Of a stretch of DNA of 64,000 bases, positions 49,938 to 60,418 are shown in pieces. The notes beneath the pieces were generated by a model, which was given only the letters and a program-made list of their open reading frames with translations, was not told where the DNA came from and searched no databases. How positions within the stretch are numbered: position 1 is the first letter of the stretch; every line of letters starts with the position of its first letter. The DNA is from Nocardia alni (GTDB lineage Bacteria > Actinomycetota > Actinomycetes > Mycobacteriales > Mycobacteriaceae): contig NZ_JAGPOX010000023.1 in assembly GCF_019038435.1 (NCBI RefSeq), positions 19,813 to 83,812 on the forward strand, read 5' to 3'. The position numbers and the translations under genes were made by a program.

Positions 49938-50723
49938 ATGACCCTCGGCCCCGATGAGACCGGCGCGATACATCTGGACGCACCCACGGAGTGGTCCTCG
50001 ACCGTGGTGGGTCACCACCGCCTGCGTCACGATCTCGCGGTGATCCGGCTGATCGGGGAGTACGTCCCCTTCCTCGCGGGTCAGTCGGTCGAGGTCGAGG
50101 TGCCCCAGCATCCCGGAATGCGGCGGCGCCTGTCGCCCGCGCTGGCGCCCTCGCTGGACGGCAAGCTGGAATTCCACGTGCGTGCCGTGCCGGGCGGGTG
50201 GTGCAGCGGATCGATCGTGGCCGATACCGCGCCCGGCGACGAGTGGCGAATCACCGAGCCGGCCGGATGGCTGTCGGTGGACGAGCAGACCTCCGATGTG
50301 GTGATGCTGGCCGGCGGTACGGGCCTGGCGCCGATGCGTTCACTGCTGCTGGAACTCTCGCGCCGCCCCGCCCCGCCGCGCACCCACCTGTTCATCGGCG
50401 GGCGCACGCCCCGCGATCTCTACGCTTCGGACATGCTGTACCTGCTGACCGATGAATTGCCCTGGCTCACCGTGATTCCCGTGGTGGAGAATTCGCAGGA
50501 TCCGGACTGGGTGGACCCGTGGTACGAGAAGTGCCGCGTCGACATCGGGTTCGAGCTGGACGAGATGCTCGAGGGCACCCTGGCCGACGTGGTCGCGGAG
50601 ATGGGCCCGTTGACCAACCATCAGGTGCTGGTGTGCGGCTCCCCCGGCATGACGAGGACCACCGTCGATCGGCTCATCCAGACCGGCACCCCGGCGGAGG
50701 TCATACGCTACGAAGGGGCGTGA
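49938..50723 (+). CDS. Globin-less FAD/NAD(P)-dependent oxidoreductase
   Basis: 261-aa FNR-fold protein clearly related to the reductase halves of the two flanking flavohaemoglobins: VVGHHRLRHDLAVIRL, AGQSVEVEVP, MRRRLSPA, LAGGTGLAPMRSLL, HLFIGGRTPRDLY, and a C-terminal VCGSPGM. No globin domain precedes it and no 2Fe-2S domain follows. It may serve a separate haemoglobin or other acceptor; the nearest globins are its neighbours. ATG 49938 lies 57 bases after the first fusion gene, same strand, likely one operon. Confidence 0.82.
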   Translation: MTLGPDETGAIHLDAPTEWSSTVVGHHRLRHDLAVIRLIGEYVPFLAGQSVEVEVPQHPGMRRRLSPALAPSLDGKLEFHVRAVPGGWCSGSIVADTAPGDEWRITEPAGWLSVDEQTSDVVMLAGGTGLAPMRSLLLELSRRPAPPRTHLFIGGRTPRDLYASDMLYLLTDELPWLTVIPVVENSQDPDWVDPWYEKCRVDIGFELDEMLEGTLADVVAEMGPLTNHQVLVCGSPGMTRTTVDRLIQTGTPAEVIRYEGA

Positions 50724-50729
50724 AGCTCC

Positions 50730-50744
50730 GGAGCGAAGCGGAGG
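50730..50744. repeat. Dispersed 15-mer repeat, reverse copy
   Basis: GGAGCGAAGCGGAGG, the exact reverse complement of the 15-mer at 29123 and 29174, again just behind a gene stop. Confidence 0.6.
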
Positions 50745-50761
50745 CCCTGCGACAGCCGTAA

Positions 50762-50835
50762 TCTCGGCGAAGGCCGGGCCCGAGCGACGACTGCGGCGGC
50801 TCATGAGTTGCGCTCGGTCCCGACCTTCGCGGAGA
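50762..50835. terminator. Long imperfect stem-loop between convergent genes
   Basis: Bases 50762-50786 pair with 50811-50835 at 22 of 25 positions around a 24-base loop. It fills the gap between the globin-less reductase (stop at 50723) and the second flavohaemoglobin-like gene (stop at 50865), so a bidirectional terminator is likely. Confidence 0.7.
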
Positions 50836-50864
50836 CGACGGAATCACCGTGTTCGCCCGGTGAT

Positions 50865-52034
50865 TCAGAACAGGGGGTCGTGGCGGATGTTGGTGGTGGG
50901 CGTTCCGGCAGCCATCAGACGGAACTTGGTGGTCTGCACCATCGAGGGCGAACCGACGATCTGCACGTCGCGATCCGCCCACGGCCCATAACCGGCGACC
51001 ACCCTGCCGATCTGGCCGATTCGCCGTGGATCCAGGCCCGGTAACTCCGAGGACGGCTCGCCGGAATCGAAGTACCACCAGGGGTTTTCATCACTCTCGA
51101 TGACCGGGGTGACGGTGAGCCACTTGCTGGCCACGGCCAGCGCACTCAGCGACTCCAGATCGTACAGGTCGCAGGGGTGGCGCCCGCCGACGAACAGATG
51201 CACCCGCGGATTCGAGCGGCGCTGGGTCATCGACATGAGTTGCGCACGCAGCGGGGCGATTCCGGTACCGCAGCCGACCATGAGCATCTTGCGACGGGTG
51301 TTGCGGGGCACGCCGAGCCCGCCCAGCGGAGAACCGAGCAGCCACTGATCCCCGACCGCGCTGCGCCCGACCATCGCCGGGCTGACCCAGCCGCCGGTGA
51401 CACTGCGGATGTGAAATTCGATCTCCCCGTTGTCATTCGCCGGAACGGCCGGAGACAGATACCGCCACATCCGGGGGCGGGAGGGTATCTGCACGCTCAC
51501 GTACTGCCCGGCGGCGTAGCGCATCGGCTGATCCAGCCGCAGCCGCACAACGGTCAGGTTGGCCAGCACCTCGCGGCGTTCGATCACCGTGCCGGTCCAT
51601 ACCGGGGGCGTGTCCTGCTGCTCCGCGGCGTCGATCATGGTGCCGGTGATCAGGTCGATGCCCTCTACCCAGGCGCGGTCCACCTCGTCGGTCCACAGTT
51701 CGGTTCCGGCGTTGGCCCGTAGCGCGGCGGTCAGTGCCTCGCCAACGGCCGCATAGTGTTCCGCGGTGACGCCGTACTTGCGGTGATCCCGACCGAGCTG
51801 GGCCAGGAAGGGCAGCAGCCTGTCCTGCTCCTCGAGCCCGTCGACCACATGGCCGATGGCCTTGACGAGCCGATCGCGCTGAGCGTTGAGGGACGCGGGG
51901 AAGAACTCGCGAACCTGGGGATGGGTGGTGAACAGCACCGCGTAGAAGTCCTTGGCCAGTTTTTCGGGCCCGGACTCATCCGCAGCAACCGCCTTGAACG
52001 TCGTTCTTATCAATGCGACGGTCCGCGAATCCAT
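50865..52034 (-). CDS. Second flavohaemoglobin-like globin/ferredoxin-reductase fusion
   Basis: 389-aa paralogue of the fusion at 48720. Globin residues: FYAVLF, FFPASLN, proximal His84 in RDHRKYGV; reductase: AGQYVSVQIP, MWRYLSPA, MVGCGTGIAPLRAQL, HLFVGGRHPCDLY. The same R-Y-L-S FAD motif is present. ATG 52034 with GAGG four bases upstream; 55 further in-frame codons upstream are not globin-like. Opposite orientation to the other two oxidoreductases. A 530-base upstream region suggests its own regulated promoter. Confidence 0.87.
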   Translation of the reverse strand: MDSRTVALIRTTFKAVAADESGPEKLAKDFYAVLFTTHPQVREFFPASLNAQRDRLVKAIGHVVDGLEEQDRLLPFLAQLGRDHRKYGVTAEHYAAVGEALTAALRANAGTELWTDEVDRAWVEGIDLITGTMIDAAEQQDTPPVWTGTVIERREVLANLTVVRLRLDQPMRYAAGQYVSVQIPSRPRMWRYLSPAVPANDNGEIEFHIRSVTGGWVSPAMVGRSAVGDQWLLGSPLGGLGVPRNTRRKMLMVGCGTGIAPLRAQLMSMTQRRSNPRVHLFVGGRHPCDLYDLESLSALAVASKWLTVTPVIESDENPWWYFDSGEPSSELPGLDPRRIGQIGRVVAGYGPWADRDVQIVGSPSMVQTTKFRLMAAGTPTTNIRHDPLF

Positions 52035-52497
52035 GTGCCTCACAACCCCATTTCGCACTCGAACACGAGTCCGGATGCGCGCGGTGTGTCGGACGGACAC
52101 TCCGCAGCATCCGATGGAAACCGAGTGTAGGCGAGGTTTGCCAGCTATGGAACGGACCATTTGAACAACCCGCATGTAATTCCCTGAAAACCAGAGCATT
52201 GCGTGTAAAGACCGGTGAAAACCAACCGTTTACCAGGGAAACGCCGATCATTCCAGCCAAACCCGCAGGGGAATCACTTGTTTCGATTTGAAAGACTCGC
52301 TTCCGCAGCGATCACACTGCAATCCGTACGGTCCTTCCGACAGGCTCTCGGCACACGGCAGATTCGGCTTCCAGCAATCTTCGCGCCATCACTCCGACCG
52401 TTTCGGTGCGAATGTCCCGCTCGCTCACGGGATTACTCCCATCTGCAAGCACAGCACACTGCTCGCAACACAACGCACTCCTGCGAATACAACGAAA
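52035..52497. other. AT-richer intergenic region upstream of the second flavohaemoglobin
   Basis: About 460 bases without a credible gene. TGAAAACCA is repeated at 52185-52193 and 52216-52224 (31 bases apart), flanked by TTCCCTG and CAGGGAA inverted arms (about 52180 and 52233). These could be regulator sites for the minus-strand fusion gene. No RNA gene recognised. Confidence 0.4.
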
Positions 52498-52525
52498 ACA
52501 GCGCCCCCGTCTCCAGAGGCGCTGT
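52498..52525 (-). terminator. Rho-independent-type terminator of the dnaK operon
   Basis: ACAGCGCC (52498-52505) pairs with GGCGCTGT (52518-52525); on the minus strand the stem is followed by TTTTCGTT. It lies 40 bases past the hspR stop, the end of dnaK-grpE-dnaJ-hspR. Confidence 0.8.
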
Positions 52526-52564
52526 CTTGGTGAATATTTCGCTGTGTACCTACGGGAGGCCGGC

Positions 52565-52989
52565 TCAGCGGCGCTTGTTGCGCGGCTGCCAGACCACCAG
52601 CGCGGTGCTGCGTTGCGGTGGAGACAGTTCGGGCCGGTAGCCCGAGCGCAGGCGCTCGACCTCGGCACTCAACTCCTCCACCCGATGCTGCAACGCCTCG
52701 ACCTGGTTGGTGAGGTCGATGATCCGCTTGATCCCGGCCAGGTTGACGCCCTCGTCCTGGGACAGCCGCTGCACCTCGCGCAGCAGTTCCACATCCCGGT
52801 TCGAATAGCGTCGGCCACCGCCCTGAGTGCGGTGCGGGGTGACCAACCCCAGCCGGTCATAGGTGCGCAGCGTCTGCGCGTGCATACCGGCCAGCTGAGC
52901 GGCCACCGAGATCACGAAGTACTCGGCGCTCGCGCCGCCCCGGTCGTTACCGGGTGATCCTGGTGGTGAAGCCCCTGTGCGACCGGTCA

Positions 52990-52990
<1 letters not shown>
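52565..52990 (-). CDS. hspR: Heat-shock repressor HspR
   Basis: MerR-type repressor that binds HAIR sites with DnaK as co-repressor. 141 aa: HTH ISVAAQLAGMHAQTLRTYDR, wing GGGRRYSNRDVELL, then a helical dimerisation part (RIIDLTNQVEALQHRVEEL) and a basic tail. ATG 52990 overlaps the dnaJ stop by one base (TAATG), so translation is coupled. Its HAIR targets are visible upstream of dnaK and clpB, giving autoregulation. Confidence 0.95.
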
Positions 52991-54159
<1,169 letters not shown>

Positions 54160-54230
54160 CGGGCATCTCCTCCTTTCCGTGTCGGTGCATACCCCGCCCC
54201 ACCGCCCCGGTCATCTCGGATGACCGTCGT

Positions 54231-54892
54231 TCAGTTTTCGTCGCCATCGGCGCCAGCGTTCGGTAACCCTGTCACCACATCTGCTACCCCGTCGGTGACT
54301 CCGACAAGCGCATGGCGCAACACGCGGTCACCGAAGCGGTAGCCCTTGCGCATCACCACGCCGATCACCGGATCGTGCCCGTCGCCCTCGTGCTGCACGG
54401 CCTCGTGCAGTGTCGGGTCGAAGGGCTCGCCCTCGGCGCCGAACTGCTCGAGCCCCTGCTTGGACAGGGCCTCGGCGAGCTTGTCCGCGACCGACTTCAG
54501 CGGGCCGGACTCCAGATCGCCGTGCGCCCGGGCACGATCCAAATCGTCGAGCACCCCGAGCAATTCGGAGGCCACCGACGCCTTGGCGGCATCGACCGCG
54601 GCCTTGCGGTCACGTTCGACGCGCCGGCGATAGTTCGCGTATTCGGCCGTCAACCGCTGCAAGTCGGCTGTGCGCTCGGCCAATTCGGCGGCAACCTGGT
54701 CGGCTCCGGCCTGCGCTGAGACCTCCTCGACGGGGTCGGGCTCGGGGGCCTGCGGCCCGGGGGCCGCGGCGTCCTCGGACGCCGCAGCCTCGCGAACCTC
54801 GCCTGTGACCGGATCGATCTTGCGGTTGTCGACGATGGTGACCGGCTCCTGTTCCGGGCCGTGCCCATCGCGCGGCCCGCCACTGTGTTCCG

Positions 54893-54896
<4 letters not shown>
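54231..54896 (-). CDS. grpE: Nucleotide exchange factor GrpE
   Basis: 221-aa dimeric exchange factor for DnaK. N-terminal 60 residues are acidic/disordered, then a long coiled coil ([19 protein letters not shown]), and a C-terminal beta domain with [20 protein letters not shown] and [23 protein letters not shown] 54896 overlaps the dnaK stop by four bases, giving coupled translation. Confidence 0.96.
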
Positions 54897-56734
<1,838 letters not shown>

Positions 56735-56857
56735 TGTGGTTCCTCCTATGTGACGTACGTATATGTGTCGATGCAGGGGCAATTACCTGCCGCGACCGCC
56801 TCACGGCGGCCACCGGACCTCACCCCATACACCGCACGGAGCACGGTCCTCAGCAAC

Positions 56858-56933
56858 ACTGAGCGTGGTCGGCTCAATCCTGCACCCACTTCGGGTACGA
56901 GTCAAACTCCAACTTGAGTCTCACACGCTCAAT
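56858..56933. promoter_or_regulatory. HAIR operator(s) of the dnaK operon
   Basis: CTTGAGT-N7-GCTCAAT at 56913-56933 matches the HAIR consensus at 12 of 14. A weaker copy, ACTGAGC-N7-GCTCAAT, lies at 56858-56878 (9 of 14). Both are in the 334-base gap upstream of dnaK, which otherwise holds no gene. HspR-DnaK repression and heat-shock relief are expected. Confidence 0.85.
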
Positions 56934-57068
56934 CTTGCATCGATCTGCTCAACGACCGACCCGTCACAGACATTCCCGACCGGACGAATCAATTTTCCGA
57001 CACATCCGAAGGAACCCCTCGGCCGGTACCGCCGAAGGCTCGATCCTGGCGCGCCGGGGACTGTCCGA

Positions 57069-57944
57069 TCACCCGTCGTGCGGGTCGTCCAGCAACGAGA
57101 AGCGGCCCGAGCCGATCAACCCCGCGATCGCGTCCATACGCGCCCGCGGCACGGCGTAGTCCGGATGCGCGCGCAGCACCGCCGCGGCATCGTGCAGGCG
57201 GATCATCTGTGCCTCGGCGTCGGCGGCCGTGCGCCCGCCCTCGCTCACCGGATGGATGGCCAGAACGGGACGACGCGGATCGACCCGGCCGAGTTCGACG
57301 GCCTTGTCGACGCGGCGGGCGCAGCGGCAGAACGCCGCCGGATCGACCAGACCGCAGGACGAGGTCATGAAGTTGCCCAGCCGCCCGCGGGCGCGCTCGA
57401 GCCGCTTGCGATAGGTCGCCGGGCCGATATCCAGGATCCACGCCGCCTCGGCCGAACCGAGCTCGAACACCTCACCGAGCACGAAGGCCACGCGCTCGTC
57501 CCGGCTCAGGCATTGCAGCATGCCCTGGCTGCACGTCAGTCGCACCTCGCGCGTCAGCAGGGTCGCCTCGGGTCCCCGATAGTCCTCGGTGGCCAGGCCG
57601 TCGCGCAGATTCGTCGCGAAGTCGTCGAGTGAGACCTGCGCCGCCTCGTGCGGGCTGCGGCGGCGCACATTCAGCAGGTGGTTGACCCCGATCCGGTAGG
57701 CCCAGGTGAGCAGCCGCGCCTGGCCGCGCCAGGTGTCGAGCCCGCCGAGGACGCGCAGCAGGATCTCCTGCGTAGCGTCCTCGGCGTCCGGCGGGGCGGC
57801 GAGCATCCGCAACGCCAGCCGGTACAGCGGATCTCGGAGTGTTCGAACCACCTCGGTCAGCGCCGCGCGATCCCCGGCGACGGCGCGGGCGACGAGGTCG
57901 GCTTCGTCCTGCCGGGCATCCGGCGGGGACGATTCGATATCCAT
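57069..57944 (-). CDS. Sigma-70 family (ECF-like) sigma factor with Cys-rich extension
   Basis: 291 aa. Sigma region 2 at about 15-95 (DPLYRLALRMLAAPPDAEDA, TWAYRIGVNHLLNVRRR) and region 4 at about 135-190 (CLSRDERVAFVLGEVFELGS, YRKRLERARGRL). A C-terminal extension starts with a cysteine cluster, Cys197 in SSCGLV and Cys206/Cys208 in FCRCARR, possibly metal- or redox-sensing, and runs to an aspartate-rich end. No anti-sigma gene is adjacent. ATG 57944 is chosen; it lies 41 bases after the dehalogenase stop on the same strand, so the two are likely co-transcribed. Confidence 0.85.
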   Translation of the reverse strand: MDIESSPPDARQDEADLVARAVAGDRAALTEVVRTLRDPLYRLALRMLAAPPDAEDATQEILLRVLGGLDTWRGQARLLTWAYRIGVNHLLNVRRRSPHEAAQVSLDDFATNLRDGLATEDYRGPEATLLTREVRLTCSQGMLQCLSRDERVAFVLGEVFELGSAEAAWILDIGPATYRKRLERARGRLGNFMTSSCGLVDPAAFCRCARRVDKAVELGRVDPRRPVLAIHPVSEGGRTAADAEAQMIRLHDAAAVLRAHPDYAVPRARMDAIAGLIGSGRFSLLDDPHDG

Positions 57945-57985
57945 CCCACCATCGTTCGGCCGGCCGCGCCGCGAGGCAAGTGCGA

Positions 57986-58843
57986 TCACATCAACTCGTG
58001 CTTGCCCAGCCACGAGGCCAGCGCCGTACCGATGGCGTCCGGCTGATCCTCGGGGGCGTGATGTCCGGCCGGACCGATGGATACGGCCTCGGCGGAGGCG
58101 AACGCGCTCACCGCCCAGTCGATCATCTCCGGCGAGCCGAGGCCCACACCGTTCTCCACCGCCATCACCAGCTTCGGCACATCCGGCGTGTTCGCCATCA
58201 CCCGGTCGTAGTCCTCGATCCGGGCGACGACGTCGGCGGGCTCACCGTCGAGCGGAAACTCTCTCGGCCACACCAGCATCGGCAACCGGGACTCGGGCGT
58301 CGGATAGGGCGCGCGGTACACGTCGAGATCCTCCGGCGTCAGCCCCGCGGCCCCGGCGGGCAGGTTGAATTCGATGAACATGTTCTCCTGCAGGACCATT
58401 CGCTCGCCCTCGGAGGAGCGAAATCCCCGGAACAGTTCGGCAGCCCTGGGCGGCATCTCGTCCCAGCGGATCGGGCGAAGGAACGTCTCCAGCACGGCGA
58501 CCGCCCGCACCCGGCCGGGATGCCGCGCCACCCGATCCATGGCGAGCGCGCCGCCCCAATCGTGCCCGACCAGCACGACCTCCTCCAAGCTCAGGGCGTC
58601 GAACCAGGCGTCCAGATAGCGCGCGTGATCGGCGAACCGGTAGGCGATATCGGGTTTGCCGGAGGCGCCCATCCCGATCAGATCCGGCGCCAGTGCCCGC
58701 ACCCGGCCGCCGACGTGCGGAATCACCTTGCGCCACAGATAGGACGAGGTGGGATTGCCGTGCAGGAACACCACCGGAACCGCGTCGACGCGGCCGGTGT
58801 CGATGTAGGTGATATACGAGTCGAGAACGTCGATGACGGGCAT
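57986..58843 (-). CDS. dhaA: Haloalkane dehalogenase
   Basis: 285-aa alpha/beta-hydrolase with haloalkane-dehalogenase features: HGNPTSSYLWRKVIPHV oxyanion region, nucleophile Asp in VGHDWGG, PDLIGMGASGKPDI, an acidic candidate in VLETFLRPI, and catalytic His in GPAGHHAPEDQPD. Hydrolyses carbon-halogen bonds to alcohols; natural substrates in soil actinobacteria are often unclear. ATG 58843. Divergent from the alcohol dehydrogenase, which could oxidise the alcohol product (inference). Confidence 0.85.
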   Translation of the reverse strand: MPVIDVLDSYITYIDTGRVDAVPVVFLHGNPTSSYLWRKVIPHVGGRVRALAPDLIGMGASGKPDIAYRFADHARYLDAWFDALSLEEVVLVGHDWGGALAMDRVARHPGRVRAVAVLETFLRPIRWDEMPPRAAELFRGFRSSEGERMVLQENMFIEFNLPAGAAGLTPEDLDVYRAPYPTPESRLPMLVWPREFPLDGEPADVVARIEDYDRVMANTPDVPKLVMAVENGVGLGSPEMIDWAVSAFASAEAVSIGPAGHHAPEDQPDAIGTALASWLGKHELM

Positions 58844-59011
58844 CGCGAATCCTTACTGGTCGATTCCGCTGACATTCGGTTGGACACACCGCCGCTACCG
58901 CCCGTGACAGCCCGAATGAGTGACCTCCCTCACATCACGGTCGATCGGTCCAGCCCCGGACACCACCGCGAACCGGACATCGGAGCCGGGCGGGCGCGGT
59001 ACCGTTCGGAT

Positions 59012-60151
59012 ATGAAGGCTGTGGTCTGCTCCGGCGGCGAGCTCGAGGTCGCCGATGTCCCCACTCCCGAACCCGGGCCCGGCCAGCTGCTGATCGCCGT
59101 GGAACGCTGTGGCATCTGCGGATCCGATCTGCACGCGCGAGTGCACTGCGACGAACTCGCCGATCTCGCGGCGGCCACCGGCTACGACCACTTCATGCGC
59201 TCGGATCAGCGCGTGGTGCTGGGACACGAATTCTGCGGGGAGATAGCCGAGTACGGTCCGGGCTGTCGCAGGCGGTGGCCGCGGGGTACCCGGGTGGTCG
59301 CGCTGCCGATCCTGCGCACCGGCCGCCAGCCGGAACTCACCGGCCTGTCCGCATCCGCGCCCGGCGGCTACGCCGAATACGTCGTGGCGCAGGAGTCGAT
59401 GACCTTTCCGGTCCCGGGCGGCGTGTCGGCCGAGCACGCGGCGCTCACCGAACCCATGGCCGTCGCCTGGCATGCGGTACGCAAGGCGCGGGTCGCCAAG
59501 AAGCACACGGCATTCGTCATCGGCTGCGGCCCGATCGGCCTGGCCGTAATCGCCATGCTGAAGGCCGCCGGTGTGCGAACCGTTGTCGCCAGCGACTTCT
59601 CCCCGCGCCGGCGCGAGCTGGCCGCGCGCTGCGGCGCGGACGCCGTGGTCGATCCGGCGGTCGAACAGCCCTGGACCGCCGGGCCGCGCATGCCGATCAC
59701 GGGCGCCGCCGACGTCCTGAACCTCGGCTTCGACACGATGCAGCGGCTGCGCCGGATCCCGAATCTGCCGTGGTGGCAGCTGTTCCGGCTGATGCACACC
59801 CTCGATGCCGGTCCCGCGGGCCCGGCGGTGTTCGAATGCGTCGGTGTACCGGGCATCATCGATCAGCTGATCGCCGCGGCCCCGCCGCGCTCGCGGATCG
59901 TCGTGGTCGGCGTCTGCATGCAACCCGACCGCTTCCAGCCCGCCATGGCGATCAACAAGGAGATCGAGCTGCGCTTCGCCTTCGGCTACGACCCGGGCGA
60001 ATTCCGCGACACCCTGCACATGATCGCCGACGGCAAGGTCGATCCGGCGCCGCTGATCACCGGAACGATCGGCCTCGACGAGGTCGAAGGGGCCTTCACC
60101 GCCCTGGCCAACCCCGACCGGCACGCCAAGATCCTCATCGCCCCCGCGTAG
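59012..60151 (+). CDS. Zinc-binding alcohol dehydrogenase (MDR family)
   Basis: 379-aa medium-chain dehydrogenase. Catalytic-zinc region CGICGSDLHAR (Cys36) and GHEFCGEI (His72, Glu73); NAD-binding GCGPIGLAVIAMLKAAG; VFECVGVPGIIDQL near the C-terminus. The four-cysteine structural-zinc lobe of classical ADHs is absent (the stretch after VVALPILRTGRQPEL has none), which marks a distinct subgroup. ATG 59012 after a poor ribosome site. Divergent from haloalkane dehalogenase; a joint catabolic role is plausible but unproven. Confidence 0.85.
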   Translation: MKAVVCSGGELEVADVPTPEPGPGQLLIAVERCGICGSDLHARVHCDELADLAAATGYDHFMRSDQRVVLGHEFCGEIAEYGPGCRRRWPRGTRVVALPILRTGRQPELTGLSASAPGGYAEYVVAQESMTFPVPGGVSAEHAALTEPMAVAWHAVRKARVAKKHTAFVIGCGPIGLAVIAMLKAAGVRTVVASDFSPRRRELAARCGADAVVDPAVEQPWTAGPRMPITGAADVLNLGFDTMQRLRRIPNLPWWQLFRLMHTLDAGPAGPAVFECVGVPGIIDQLIAAAPPRSRIVVVGVCMQPDRFQPAMAINKEIELRFAFGYDPGEFRDTLHMIADGKVDPAPLITGTIGLDEVEGAFTALANPDRHAKILIAPA

Positions 60152-60313
60152 GAGTTTCCGCACGCGAACCGTCGCGACGAATCCGGCCCGGCCGCTCCGG
60201 GATGTGCCGTGTTAACGACCGGCGCCCCGCAACCGACAGCCTCGGTGGGTCGGCAGAACACAGCTGTTCGCCGACGCACGACATCGCCTGCTCACCAACG
60301 ACAGAGGGCTGAC

Positions 60314-60409
60314 ATGACTGTGAGCCGAACCGAATATCCCAACGATCGACATACCCGGCAGCCCGGCCCGTACACACCGGGCCCGGCGCACACACCCAGC
60401 AGCGATTGA
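60314..60409 (+). CDS. Possible short upstream ORF (31 aa) before the LuxR regulator
   Basis: MTVSRTEYPNDRHTRQPGPY start, hydrophilic and Pro-rich, ending nine bases before GTG 60419. AGAGGG lies ten bases upstream. It could be a leader peptide or coupled small gene; nothing else supports it. Residual 60152-60313 shows no gene. Confidence 0.3.
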   Translation: MTVSRTEYPNDRHTRQPGPYTPGPAHTPSSD

Positions 60410-60418
60410 GGCGAAGCC

